Source of the DNA: Prescottella defluvii
GTDB lineage: Bacteria > Actinomycetota > Actinomycetes > Mycobacteriales > Mycobacteriaceae
Length of the DNA: 64,000 nucleotides
Reading direction: 5' to 3'
NCBI GenBank assembly: GCA_029690005.1
Contig: CP121458.1
Location: 4,793,872 to 4,857,871 of the forward strand
Below are positions 47,647 through 57,978 of this stretch, piece by piece; position 1 is the first letter of the stretch, and the number at the start of each line of letters is the position of its first letter. Made by a program: the position numbers and the translations under genes. Under the pieces are notes generated by a model that ran no database searches, was not told the origin of the DNA, and was given only the letters and a program-made list of their open reading frames with translations.

Positions 47647-48726
47647 TCAGTCCTGCACGGACCCTCGGGGCAGAACCATGATCTTCACGTGGTCGTCCGG
47701 GGCGCGCAGCGCGGTGAACGCGTCCGCCACCCCGTCCAGGGCGACTCGGCCGGTGATGATCGCGTCGGCGTCGATCTCACCGCGGGCGAGGCGCTCGAGC
47801 ACGATCTCGTAGCCCCGCTCGGTCGGACCGTGCCCGAAGTTGATCGCGATGCGACGCAGCTGCCCGATGACGGGGATGATCGTCTCGTCGGCGAAGGGCG
47901 CGGCGAGTACCTGGATTCGCGAGTCGTAGGGCAGGTTTCGCAGGAGCATGTCGAGCATCCCCTTGCGGCCGCTGCACTCGTAGGCGATCAGGATTCCGCC
48001 GCCGCCCGCGGCCGCCTCGTTGTGGCCGTCGGCGACCATCCGATACCACAGCTCGATCGGATCGTCCACGCCGGGATCGACGGCGATGTCCGCGCCCATC
48101 TTCAACGCCAGCTCACGCCGCTTCGGGGAGGGCTCGGACGCGATCACCGTGTGCGCCCCGCGCGCCTTGGCCGCGACGATCGCGCCGAGACCGATGGTCC
48201 CGCAACCGATGACCAGAGCCGAGTCGGCGGCGGTGAGCCCCGAGCGCTGCATGTGCAACTCCCCCACGTGCAGCGGCTCTGCCAGCGCGGCATGCTCGAA
48301 CGACAACCCGTCTGGCACGTGGCGGACCCATACGGCATCGACCAGGATCTGCTCACCGAATCCACCGTGATACGTGTTGGAGTAGCCGATGATCTTCGGG
48401 ATCCCGGTCGAGGTGTCGGTGACGATGCCCAGGCCGGCGACACGGTCACCGACCGAGAAATCGGTCACCTCGGGGCCGACTTCGGCTACCACTCCGGCGT
48501 ATTCGTGCCCGAGGACGACCGGGCGCTCGTGATCGAAACTGGCCAGCGGGTACCGGGCCGCGTCGACGACGTCGACGAACCGACACGGGTCCTTCGACAC
48601 GCTCAGGTCGCTGCCGCAGATGCCGCACGCCATGACGTCGATCCGCAGCTGTCCGGCACCGAGGGGCGGCAGCTCGGGGACGTCGGCGAGGGTGAACCGA
48701 CCGTCGTGGAACTGGACTGCCCGCAT
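47647..48726 (-). CDS. Zinc-binding alcohol dehydrogenase
   Basis: This 359-residue MDR protein has the catalytic zinc ligands in ACGICGSDL and GHEYAGVV, and NAD-binding VIGCGTIGLGAIVAAKARGA. The extra four-Cys structural zinc loop of many alcohol dehydrogenases is not seen, since after GHEY the sequence runs straight into VGDRVAGLG. It starts 1 base after the monooxygenase stop, so the two are translated together. It likely oxidises the alcohol or diol produced upstream in the pathway. Confidence 0.87.
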   Translation of the reverse strand: MRAVQFHDGRFTLADVPELPPLGAGQLRIDVMACGICGSDLSVSKDPCRFVDVVDAARYPLASFDHERPVVLGHEYAGVVAEVGPEVTDFSVGDRVAGLGIVTDTSTGIPKIIGYSNTYHGGFGEQILVDAVWVRHVPDGLSFEHAALAEPLHVGELHMQRSGLTAADSALVIGCGTIGLGAIVAAKARGAHTVIASEPSPKRRELALKMGADIAVDPGVDDPIELWYRMVADGHNEAAAGGGGILIAYECSGRKGMLDMLLRNLPYDSRIQVLAAPFADETIIPVIGQLRRIAINFGHGPTERGYEIVLERLARGEIDADAIITGRVALDGVADAFTALRAPDDHVKIMVLPRGSVQD

Positions 48727-48727
48727 G

Positions 48728-49912
48728 TCAGGCTCCCGCCTGCGCGGGCTGACCGTAGTAGTCGGTCCGTGCCTTCTCGAGTGCGCCCACGAGATTGCCG
48801 ATGAGGTACTCGCGGTTGTCCTCGGCGAACTGCAGGCTCGCCTGCCGCCGGACGTTGCGTCGACGGAAGTGGGGAACCACCTCCGAGGCGAACAGTTCGT
48901 AGCTGCGCTTGGTGTCCTCCCAGTTGGCCATGTCGACGTGCAGGATGAGCATCGTCCCGAAGCCGCCGGTCTTCTCGATCAGCCGCTCGATCTGTGCGAT
49001 CGCCTGGTCCGGGGTGCCGATGATCGCCCGACCGAACTCGCCCAGCGAATCGTGGCGCCAGTGGTCGATCACACCCTGCGGCGTCTCGCCCCACTCGGGG
49101 TAGCGACCGTTCTGGCGATTGGCGTAGTAGGCCATCGCCTGGATGCGGCGGCTGACGGCCCGCTCCGCGTCGGCCTGGGTCTCGGCGAGGAACATCGGGT
49201 TCACCACGCGCCAGGTGGACCGGTCGGCGACGTGGCCGTGCTCGGCCGACACCTTCTCGTAGATCGACCAATTCCGGTCGAGCGCATCGAAACCGACCGG
49301 CGAGCTCGCAGCGAGCGACAGCAAGGAGAGCCCGTTCGTGCCGGCCAGCACCGACCCGTTCGGCGAGATGGTCGATGCGGTGACCACCTCGATGCCGGCG
49401 GGGTCGTAGGTGGGGAGCTGCGCGCGGGCGTCGCGGAGCGTGAACCAGTCCGTCTCCATGTTCACGGTCTCGCCGCGCAGCAGCGGGAGGATCGCCTCGA
49501 GCGCCTCGCCCTGCCGCCGACGCTGATCGCTCGGGTCGATGCCCATCATGTGCGCATCGAGCGGAATCTTGCCCGGACCGGTCCCGAAGATGACCCGTCC
49601 ACGGGTCTGCAGGTCGAGCTGCATGATCCGGTCGACGCTGATCAGCGGGTGGTGGTAGGGCAGCGAGACGACGCCGGTGCCGAACCGAATCCGCTCGGTC
49701 CGCTCGGCCGCCGCCGCGATGAACACCTCCGGGGACGGGACGATCTCGGCGCCCGTCGAATGGTGCTCACCCATCCAGGCCTCCTCGAACCCCAGATGGT
49801 CGAGGTGTTCCATCAGGTCGATGTCACGCCGGAGTTGGAGCGCCGGATCGGCGTCGAGCGGGTGGAACGGAGCTAGGAAGGCTCCGAACTTGATCGAGTC
49901 CGGTGTCCACAT
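48728..49912 (-). CDS. Luciferase-like flavin-dependent monooxygenase, LimB-like
   Basis: The chosen start, MWTPDSIKFGAFLAPFHP at ATG 49912, gives 394 residues; the longer frame lacks conservation. The LLM barrel shows EEAWMGEHHSTG, RIRFGTGVVSLPYHHPL and GRVIFGTGPGKIPLDAHMMGI. It would use FMNH2 or F420H2 and oxygen. The closest annotated type I recall is limonene 1,2-monooxygenase of Rhodococcus. With alcohol dehydrogenase, transporter and epoxide-hydrolase-like genes in the same operon, a terpene or other cyclic compound is a reasonable substrate guess. Confidence 0.83.
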   Translation of the reverse strand: MWTPDSIKFGAFLAPFHPLDADPALQLRRDIDLMEHLDHLGFEEAWMGEHHSTGAEIVPSPEVFIAAAAERTERIRFGTGVVSLPYHHPLISVDRIMQLDLQTRGRVIFGTGPGKIPLDAHMMGIDPSDQRRRQGEALEAILPLLRGETVNMETDWFTLRDARAQLPTYDPAGIEVVTASTISPNGSVLAGTNGLSLLSLAASSPVGFDALDRNWSIYEKVSAEHGHVADRSTWRVVNPMFLAETQADAERAVSRRIQAMAYYANRQNGRYPEWGETPQGVIDHWRHDSLGEFGRAIIGTPDQAIAQIERLIEKTGGFGTMLILHVDMANWEDTKRSYELFASEVVPHFRRRNVRRQASLQFAEDNREYLIGNLVGALEKARTDYYGQPAQAGA

Positions 49913-50254
49913 GTCGTCTCCTCGAGTGTGTCGTCGTCGAACTACCTCGACGCCTAGTGGTCTACCAAAGATTTGAATCAAACGATTGAATTCGTGCATA
50001 ACGGTTCGACACCCTCCCGCTCAGTGGAACGCGTGGGCCGCACGCCCCGAAGCGGGCATCAACTCCGACGAATATGCTTGCCTGACTGCATATTTTGTGC
50101 AGACACTCGAGCAAACGGCAGCTTCCGCCCCGGCGCACATTGCCGCGCACGCGTCGACGACACGGCCTCGCCATACGACAACTAATCGATCACCTGATCG
50201 ATTCATGTAGTTCGAGCAGGCCGCCCGAACGTCAGCCGAGGAGTGCCCGGTTCG
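49913..50254. other. Control region upstream of the monooxygenase operon
   Basis: About 340 bases contain no credible gene. Near 49968-49992 lie AT-rich direct repeats of TTGAAT type. At 50184-50203 is a perfect 9-2-9 palindrome, AATCGATCA-CC-TGATCGATT. These look like operator sites for the operon or for the TetR gene that ends at 50255. Confidence 0.55.
50184..50203. promoter_or_regulatory. Perfect 9-2-9 palindrome (candidate operator)
   Basis: AATCGATCA and TGATCGATT flank CC. It lies 51 bases downstream of the TetR stop and about 270 bases upstream of the monooxygenase start. No T-run follows, so an operator is likelier than a terminator. Confidence 0.5.
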
Positions 50255-50893
50255 TCAGATCAGCATCCGGTCGGCGCCGCCGACGACGAATGCGACGAGA
50301 TCCTCGTAGAACTCGACGAGTTCGTCGCGGGTCGGCCGCGCCTTTCCGACCACCCAGTCGTCGACTCGGCTCAGGGACTGCAGGAAGCTCATCACCGCGA
50401 TGGGCCACCGATGGTCGATCCGTTCCGGCGGGGTGTCGGGAAGCGCCCGGCGAACCTGCTCCCGCAAGCGCAACGACAGCTCGTCCTGGCCCGTCGAGGT
50501 GACGGCCGGTCGCGCTTCCCGCGACACCTGCACGACGATCTTGATCCAGCGAACCCCTCGAACACGTTGATTCAGAAGCAGTTCCAGGTAGGGATCGGTC
50601 AGGGCCCGGACCACATCCTCGAGCTCGGGACGCTGATCGGACGCGGCCAACGCTGCGACCCGTGCGGAAATGTCCTGCGAGACTCGGGCTCCGACGTCCA
50701 GCAACACCGCCGACAGGAGATCTTCCTTCGAGCCGAAGTGGTAGTGGACGGCGGCCGGACCCTGGCCCGCTGCAGCATTGATCGCACGCACGGACACGGC
50801 ATCGACACCCTGCGTGGCGAACAGCTTTTCGGCTGTCTTGATCAGGCGGACTCGGGTGGCGTCACCCTGTCGATTCGGCATCGTGCGGGCCAT
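50255..50893 (-). CDS. TetR-family transcriptional regulator
   Basis: The chosen start, MARTMPNRQGDATRVRLIKTAEKLFA at ATG 50893, gives 212 residues. The helix-turn-helix is VRAINAAAGQGPAAVHYHFGSKEDLL, and a large effector domain follows. A longer frame to 51169 exists only because a 119-bp tandem duplication covers the start region, so a second copy of the ATG lies at 51012. It is divergent from an SDR gene and probably binds the palindrome at 51128. Confidence 0.86.
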   Translation of the reverse strand: MARTMPNRQGDATRVRLIKTAEKLFATQGVDAVSVRAINAAAGQGPAAVHYHFGSKEDLLSAVLLDVGARVSQDISARVAALAASDQRPELEDVVRALTDPYLELLLNQRVRGVRWIKIVVQVSREARPAVTSTGQDELSLRLREQVRRALPDTPPERIDHRWPIAVMSFLQSLSRVDDWVVGKARPTRDELVEFYEDLVAFVVGGADRMLI

Positions 50894-51109
50894 GCGAAGA
50901 GGGTAGCCGACCACTCGCGGGTGCCCCGCCGGAGGGAATCCGCTTGGGTACCTGCGATTCAGGAGAGTAGGCCACCGAACCCTCCCTGTCGATTCGGCAT
51001 CGTGCGGGCCATGCGAAGAGGGTAGCCGACCACTCGCGGGTGCCCCGCCGGAGGGAATCCGCTTGGGTACCTGCGATTCAGGAGAGTAGGCCACCGAACC
51101 CTCCCTGTC
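50865..51109. repeat. 119-bp tandem duplication across the TetR start
   Basis: The segment beginning CCCTGTCGATTCGGCATCGT at 50865 is repeated from 50984 with no difference that I can see. The first bases of a third copy, CCCTGTC, stand at 51103. The period of 119 is not a multiple of three. Confidence 0.9.
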
Positions 51110-51127
51110 CATACCTATGTCCCATTT

Positions 51128-51146
51128 ATCAGACTCACAGTCTGAT
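51128..51146. promoter_or_regulatory. Perfect 8-3-8 palindrome ATCAGACT-CAC-AGTCTGAT
   Basis: It stands between the TetR gene and the SDR gene, 119 bases before the SDR start, and has the size and ACTnnnAGT core of TetR-family operators. Confidence 0.65.
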
Positions 51147-51264
51147 TTCTTACCCGAAGGTCTACCCAAGTGGGCGACGGTCGGCTACCGTCCGATCAGT
51201 CGCATCCGCGCTGCGGCCGTGACACTTCACCCCCGGCGTCTCCAGACGAAAGGCGTTGCCTGCC

Positions 51265-52200
51265 ATGGATCCACTACGTTTCGACGGTCAAGTCGCTCTG
51301 ATCACGGGCGTGTCCACCTTCGGACTGGGCCTCGCCTACGCGCGCGTGCTCGCCTCCCGCGGATGCTCGGTGGTCGTCAACGACCTCGGCCGGGACTGGA
51401 CGGGGTCGGAGAGCGCACCGGGGACGGACGAGGTAGTCCGGCTGATCGAAGCCGACGGTGGTGTTGCGGTGGGTGTCACCGGAGACGTCGTGAGCGAGGC
51501 CGACCGCATCGTGCAGACCGCGGTCGACGCGCTCGGCCGGTTGGACATCGTGATCAACAACGCCGGCGCGGGCGGCGACTTCGACACTCTGGTGGACGTC
51601 CACCTGCGCGGGGCGAACCGCATCACCGAGGCCGCGTGGCCGTACTTGTCCGCCAACGGCGACGGGCGGGTCCTGAACATCTCGTCGAACGGCAGCTTCG
51701 GGGCACCAGCCATGCCCGGCTACGCGGCCGCGAAGGGCGCCATCCTCTCCCTCACCCGAACGCAGGCGATCCTCGGCAATCGAATCGGTGTGCGCTCCAA
51801 CGCGATCCTCCCCGCCGCGTGGACGCGCTCCACCGCCGGAATCGAACAACCGGGCTTCGCAGAGTTCATGCAGGCCCACTTCCCACCCGAGGCGGTCGCC
51901 GCGTTCGCGGCCTATCTGCTCCACACCGGCACGACGCTCACCGGCGAGGTGTTCACCGTGGGCGGCGGCCTGGTCTCGCGCGTCGTGCAGGCGGAGACGC
52001 AGGGCGCATCGACCGACGACCACTCCCCCGAGGCCTGGCCCGCGCTGATCGACCAGGTGATAGCACCCGGCGACATGATCGTTTCGAAATCCCTGTGGTC
52101 CCAGCTCGATTCGTTCGTCTCCCGGATGAGTCCGCAGACTCGCGCGGACTGGGACGCGATCCGGGTCGCCCCCGACGTGGACGGCAAGGTCAAGGCCTGA
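51265..52200 (+). CDS. Short-chain dehydrogenase, hydroxyacyl-CoA-dehydrogenase-like
   Basis: This protein of about 311 residues has GVSTFGLGLAYARVLASRGC in the cofactor site, NNAGAGGDFD, the Ser block LNISSNGSFGAP, and YAAAKGAILSL. The extended C terminus beyond GEVFTVGGGLVSRVVQAE (about 70 residues) resembles the (3R)-hydroxyacyl-CoA dehydrogenase domain of peroxisomal-type multifunctional enzymes. ATG 51265 is preferred; a TTG 9 bases earlier is close to GAAAGG and is also possible. It is likely controlled by the divergent TetR. Confidence 0.83.
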   Translation: MDPLRFDGQVALITGVSTFGLGLAYARVLASRGCSVVVNDLGRDWTGSESAPGTDEVVRLIEADGGVAVGVTGDVVSEADRIVQTAVDALGRLDIVINNAGAGGDFDTLVDVHLRGANRITEAAWPYLSANGDGRVLNISSNGSFGAPAMPGYAAAKGAILSLTRTQAILGNRIGVRSNAILPAAWTRSTAGIEQPGFAEFMQAHFPPEAVAAFAAYLLHTGTTLTGEVFTVGGGLVSRVVQAETQGASTDDHSPEAWPALIDQVIAPGDMIVSKSLWSQLDSFVSRMSPQTRADWDAIRVAPDVDGKVKA

Positions 52201-52232
52201 ACCCCGAGGCCGGCTACGCCTGAGTCGCGCTG

Positions 52233-52267
52233 CGCTCCGGCCAGGTCGCCTCGACCCGGCCGGAGCG
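52233..52267. terminator. Hairpin terminator between convergent genes
   Basis: 10-bp arms (52233-52242 with 52258-52267) lie between the SDR and TetR genes. The loop is 15 bases and there is no T-run, so the call is moderate. Confidence 0.5.
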
Positions 52268-52272
52268 GTCGA

Positions 52273-52872
52273 TCATTCGTTCCCGTGCAGCGCCGCACAC
52301 CACACATCGGTGACGGTGTCGATCGCACCGTCCCGATCGGTGGGCCACCCGCGCACCATCCAAGTGTTCAGGAACAGCTCGAGCCCGCTGATCAACAGCA
52401 GCGCCCGGCGCTCGGCCTCCACATCGTCGAAGCGCTGCCACAACTCGTCGTTCGCCGTCAGCGCCGAGACGAACCGGCGGTGGTAGTCCAGGTAGAAATC
52501 GTCGAACCGCACCAGCCCTGCGGACTGGACCCGCAACTTGTCGAGGCTCGCCTCCCACGCCTCGACGACCCCCACGACCCACTCCCGGATCGTCTGGCGC
52601 GACCAGTCGGTGAGCCGGCCGAAGTCCTGGTACAGCGCCTCGGCCCGGTCCCACACCTCCACGACGACGGCCTGGACGATCGCATCCTTGCTCGGGAAGT
52701 ACGAGTAGAGGGTGGCCCGGCTGGCGCCGGCCGCCTTGGCGATGTCGTCGATCGTCGTTTCCCGGAAGCCTCGCTGCCCGATCAGGCGGGCCGCGGTGTC
52801 CATCAGATGTGCCCGACTCTTCCGCTTCTGCAGTTCACGCAGCGACAGTTTCTCGTCGGGTTCGGTTTCCAT
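52273..52872 (-). CDS. TetR-family transcriptional regulator
   Basis: This 199-residue protein opens METEPDEKLSLRELQKRKSR and has the helix-turn-helix TIDDIAKAAGASRATLYSYFPSKDAIV at about residues 40-66. The rest is a helical ligand-binding domain with several Trp and Tyr residues. It is divergent from a winged-helix protein gene, with only about 55 bases between them, so that gene is one possible target. The ligand is unknown. A TCTAGTGT...ACATTTGTCTGT stretch lies in the gap, without a clear palindrome. Confidence 0.86.
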   Translation of the reverse strand: METEPDEKLSLRELQKRKSRAHLMDTAARLIGQRGFRETTIDDIAKAAGASRATLYSYFPSKDAIVQAVVVEVWDRAEALYQDFGRLTDWSRQTIREWVVGVVEAWEASLDKLRVQSAGLVRFDDFYLDYHRRFVSALTANDELWQRFDDVEAERRALLLISGLELFLNTWMVRGWPTDRDGAIDTVTDVWCAALHGNE

Positions 52873-52927
52873 ACTCGCAGTCTAGTGTCCCCGCACATTT
52901 GTCTGTGACCGCCCTTACACTCACGCC

Positions 52928-54052
52928 ATGACCGTCGAAGTGGCCCGCACGCAGGTGCTCTCGTACCGCTGGCACGCCCATCAGCTCGACCGTGCCCCGG
53001 GCGTCGCGTCGGGGCCGACCGACTGCGCCATCCTCGACCTCGGGATCCAGAACACCGGCCCCGACGGCGCCGCGTGGGCACTGCTCCTACGCGGCACACC
53101 TCGCGACACCGGCGGCGACCTCGCGCTGGCGTGGACGCTGCGGGCCGCGCCGCACTGCTACCGGCGCTCAGACCTGCCCGCGATCGCGACGGCCACCTCC
53201 CCGCTGTCGGACGCGGACGCCGCCAAGCGCATCTTCGACGCGAACCGGCCGCTGAAGGCCGCGGGGATTCCGACGCTGGACGCGCTGCGCGCAATCGCCG
53301 ACGAGATGCGCGACATCGTCCGCACGCCCACCGTCAAGGGCGAGATGTCGGCGGCGCTCACCGCCCGGATGAGCGAGCCCTATCTGCGGTTCTGCCGCCC
53401 CTGCAACGCGACGCACATGTACGAGATGCCGTTTCGGCTCGCGGCGCTGCAGGCCGGTCTGGAACTGCGGCCCGACACCTCGCCGCCCGTTCTGGAACGC
53501 ATTCCGGGTTGGCGCGGCAAGCCGTACACCCACACCGGCGCGGACGCTGACACCCGCTTCGACGTGATCCGCGGGTACCTCCGGTTCTTCGGGCCGTCCG
53601 AGCCGAAGGCCACAGCCGGATACATCGACGCCCCGGTCAAGGACGTCAAACAGCACTGGCCGGACGACGCGACACCGGTCTCGGTCGAGGGCGCGGAGCG
53701 ATGGATCCTCGCGGCCGATCTCGACGCCCTGCTCGATCCGCCCACCGACGACGGGGTGCGGCTCCTCGGCCCGTTCGACCCTTACCTGCAGCTGAAGGAC
53801 CGGGAGCTGCTCGTGGCCGACGAGTCGCGACGCAAGGCGCTGTGGCCGACGCTCGGCCGACCGGGAGCGGTTGCCGCCGGTGGGGAGCTCGTCGGCCTGT
53901 GGCGGCCACGGACCTCGGGGAAGAAGTTCACCGTCGAGGTGACGCCGTGGGCTCGGCTCACGAAGCCGGTGCGGGGCGGGATCGAGCAGCAGGCGCAGGC
54001 GCTCGCCGACTTCCGCGGCGTGACGCTCACGGGTGTCGTCGATCGGGACTGA
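52928..54052 (+). CDS. Winged-helix DNA-binding protein, YcaQ/HTH_42 family
   Basis: This 374-residue protein starts MTVEVARTQVLSYRWHAHQL. In the HTH_42/YcaQ family the N-terminal region forms tandem winged helices around the lesion. Recognisable segments include GPTDCAILDLGIQNTGPDGA, AYWHYRRSD-like HCYRRSDLPA, and the C-terminal LLGPFDPYLQLKDRELLVAD. Some YcaQ relatives (AlkZ, AlkX) are DNA glycosylases for crosslinks or bulky adducts. I cannot confirm their catalytic QxQ or QxD motif here, where LGIQNTGPDG is the closest site. A DNA-repair role is plausible but not shown. Confidence 0.78.
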   Translation: MTVEVARTQVLSYRWHAHQLDRAPGVASGPTDCAILDLGIQNTGPDGAAWALLLRGTPRDTGGDLALAWTLRAAPHCYRRSDLPAIATATSPLSDADAAKRIFDANRPLKAAGIPTLDALRAIADEMRDIVRTPTVKGEMSAALTARMSEPYLRFCRPCNATHMYEMPFRLAALQAGLELRPDTSPPVLERIPGWRGKPYTHTGADADTRFDVIRGYLRFFGPSEPKATAGYIDAPVKDVKQHWPDDATPVSVEGAERWILAADLDALLDPPTDDGVRLLGPFDPYLQLKDRELLVADESRRKALWPTLGRPGAVAAGGELVGLWRPRTSGKKFTVEVTPWARLTKPVRGGIEQQAQALADFRGVTLTGVVDRD

Positions 54053-54070
54053 CGTCGGCCCAGCGCGGGG

Positions 54071-54832
54071 TCAGCTCAAAGACGCGTGCCAGACGAGGGC
54101 GGCGGCGAGGGCGCCGACGCCGTTGAGCGACCAGTGCAGGGCGATCGGGGCGAGCAGGCTGCCGCTGCGTCGGCGGAGCCACGTGAAGACGAAGCCCGCG
54201 GCCGCGGTCGCGGCGACGGCCCCGGCGATGCCGAGCGCCTGCCCCAGCGGACCGCCACCGAGCATCGCGCTCAGCCCCTTGTTACCCGAGGTCAACCCGA
54301 GCGACGACGCGATGTGCCACAGACCGAACAGGAGGGACCCGGCGGCGAAGACGCCACGCGCGCCCGAGACGCGGGAGAGGGTGCCGTGCAGCACGCCGCG
54401 GAACGCGAGTTCCTCGGGGATCACGGTCTGCAGCGGGATGACGATCATGGAGGCGACCAGCGCACCGGAGATGGTGGCGTAGCGATCGGCCATGAAGAAC
54501 TGCCGCGTCATCGGGAGCGCTACACCGATCGCGACAACCGCGAGGACGATGCCGACCGACGCCAGCGCGTACAGCGTGCCCTTGCGCCAGTGACGAGGAG
54601 ACAGCCCCAGCTCGGACCAGCCGAGACCACGACGTCGGGTCAGCCCGACCAGGATCACCGCCGCGATCGGCACGGTCGCAATGCTCGCCCAGATTGTGGT
54701 GAAGTGGGCGATCATGTTGGTCGCGACCAGCACCACGACGACCACAGCGACGTCCAACCATGCATGCGCGGCACGGATGCGGTGAATACCCGTCGTCGAC
54801 GCGGCGCCGGCGTTCGCGGTTACGAGATTCAT
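54071..54832 (-). CDS. CPBP-family intramembrane metalloprotease
   Basis: This protein of about 253 residues from ATG 54832 has seven or eight helices. The CPBP (Abi) motifs are in order: [11 protein letters not shown], where Glu-Glu and Arg are catalytic, then FGLWHIASS and [10 protein letters not shown], supplying His and Asn. The family includes Rce1-like proteases and bacteriocin-immunity proteins. The long helix-rich end with a loop [18 protein letters not shown] is normal. It is convergent with the winged-helix gene and divergent from the fumarase gene. The substrate is unknown. Confidence 0.87.
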   Translation of the reverse strand: MNLVTANAGAASTTGIHRIRAAHAWLDVAVVVVVLVATNMIAHFTTIWASIATVPIAAVILVGLTRRRGLGWSELGLSPRHWRKGTLYALASVGIVLAVVAIGVALPMTRQFFMADRYATISGALVASMIVIPLQTVIPEELAFRGVLHGTLSRVSGARGVFAAGSLLFGLWHIASSLGLTSGNKGLSAMLGGGPLGQALGIAGAVAATAAAGFVFTWLRRRSGSLLAPIALHWSLNGVGALAAALVWHASLS

Positions 54833-55070
54833 GCGGTGCGCATCCCCAGTCTCTGCGATCAACCCGACACCGAGAGAACACAGATCGTTATCCGTCCGTT
54901 ACCAATCTCGAGAGTACGCCTCCGTGCGTCGGCGGCGCGTCGTGAACTCGCCCACACCCCTGCACGGTCACGTTCGATGCTACGGTGCCCCGCCCCGCCC
55001 CGGTTCGGACGAGCAAACCAGCGCCGTTAGCCTGAGTACGAACTTCACAGCCCCGTGTTCAGGAGAGATG

Positions 55071-56769
<1,699 letters not shown>

Positions 56770-56791
56770 GCTGACGCGCCGAACAACGAAG

Positions 56792-56819
56792 GCCCGGTGG
56801 AGTATTCACTCCACCGGGC
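56792..56819 (+). terminator. Terminator after the fumarase gene
   Basis: A perfect 12-bp stem (56792-56803 with 56808-56819) closes an ATTC loop and is followed by TTTCG, 23 bases past the stop. Confidence 0.85.
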
Positions 56820-56950
56820 TTTCGCCGTCTTTGTCGGATCTCGCGCCCCGGTTCGATACCGATCCAGGTCCGACCCTTGCCAGCTACTTCACGGAGGAAC
56901 TTGACTGGATCGTGCGTTCGCCCATCGCCACACACGGAGCGAGGTAGCCG

Positions 56951-57962
56951 ATGTCGACCCACCGTGCAGTCCACGTCCAGTCCCCGGCGAAGCGTTGAAA
57001 CTCGTCGACGTCGAGACGAAGTCCCCGAACCCGGGCACGTCCGCATCGCAGTCGCCGCGTGCGGAGTCTGCGGCACCGACCGCGGATTCGTCAGCGGCGG
57101 ATTCCCCGGCCTGTCCTGGCCGCTCACGCCGGGGCATGAAATCGCCGGGACGATCGCCGAACTCGGCGCCGGCGTCGACAACTTCGCCGTCGGCGACCGT
57201 GTCGCTGTCGGGTGGTTCGGCGGGCACTGCGGCAAGTGCATCCCCTGCCGCAAGGGCACCTTCATGTACTGCGAGAAGCTGCAGGTGCCGAGCTGGCAGT
57301 ACCCCGGCGGCTATGCCGAGTCGGTGACGGCGCCGGCCAACGCCCTCGCCCGCATCCCGGACGGCCTCTCCTTCGCGGAGGCCGCACCGATGAGCTGCGC
57401 CGGCGTTACCGTCTACGACGCCCTCCGCAAGACGAACGCGCGGCCCGGTGACCGGGTGGCCATTCTCGGCGTCGGCGGACTCGGACACCTCGGCGTCCAG
57501 TTCTCCCGGGCGATGGGATTCGAGACGATCGCCGTCGCCCGCGGCGAGGGAAAAGCCGACGACGCCCGTCGGCTCGGTGCACACCACTACGTCGATTCCA
57601 CCGCGGGGGATGTCGGGGCGGCCCTGCAGGCACTCGGCGGCGTGTCGGTGGTCTTGGCGACCGCCGCGAACTCGCAGGCGATGGCGGACACCGTCGGTGG
57701 GCTGATTCCGCTGGGTGAGCTGGTGATCATCGGCGTCACTTCCGATCCGTTGCCGATCAGCCCGCTCCAGCTGATCACGCCGGCGCTGAGCGTGACCGGT
57801 CATGCCTCCGGTACCGCCCGCGAGGTCGAGGAGACGATGCAGTTCGCGGTGCTGTCGGGGGTGCGGGCACAGATCGAGGAGCGCTCGCTGGCCGACGCGG
57901 CAGAAGCGTTCGCCAGGATGGACGAGGGTCACGCGCGGTACCGCATGGTTCTCACTATGTGA
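56951..57962 (+). CDS. Zinc-dependent alcohol dehydrogenase (two frameshifts near the start)
   Basis: From ATG 56951 the first 12 codons read MSTHRAVHVQSP. One missing base near 56987 and another near 57027 then restore EALKLVDVETKSPEPGHVRIAVAACGVCGTD. The catalytic zinc ligands are Cys in CGVCGTD and GHEIAG. The structural zinc loop GHCGKCIPCRKGTFMYC is complete, and NAD(P)-binding ILGVGGLGHLGVQFSRAMG follows. About 337 residues, normal for the AdhA group. It stands alone, convergent with the next gene. The substrate is an unidentified primary alcohol or aldehyde. Confidence 0.86.
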
Positions 57963-57978
57963 CCTGGGCGCACCACCG

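Noticed and set aside
50894..51169. N-terminal extension of the TetR protein to 304 residues
   Set aside because: The extension is translated from the 119-bp duplicated promoter region and has no TetR homology.
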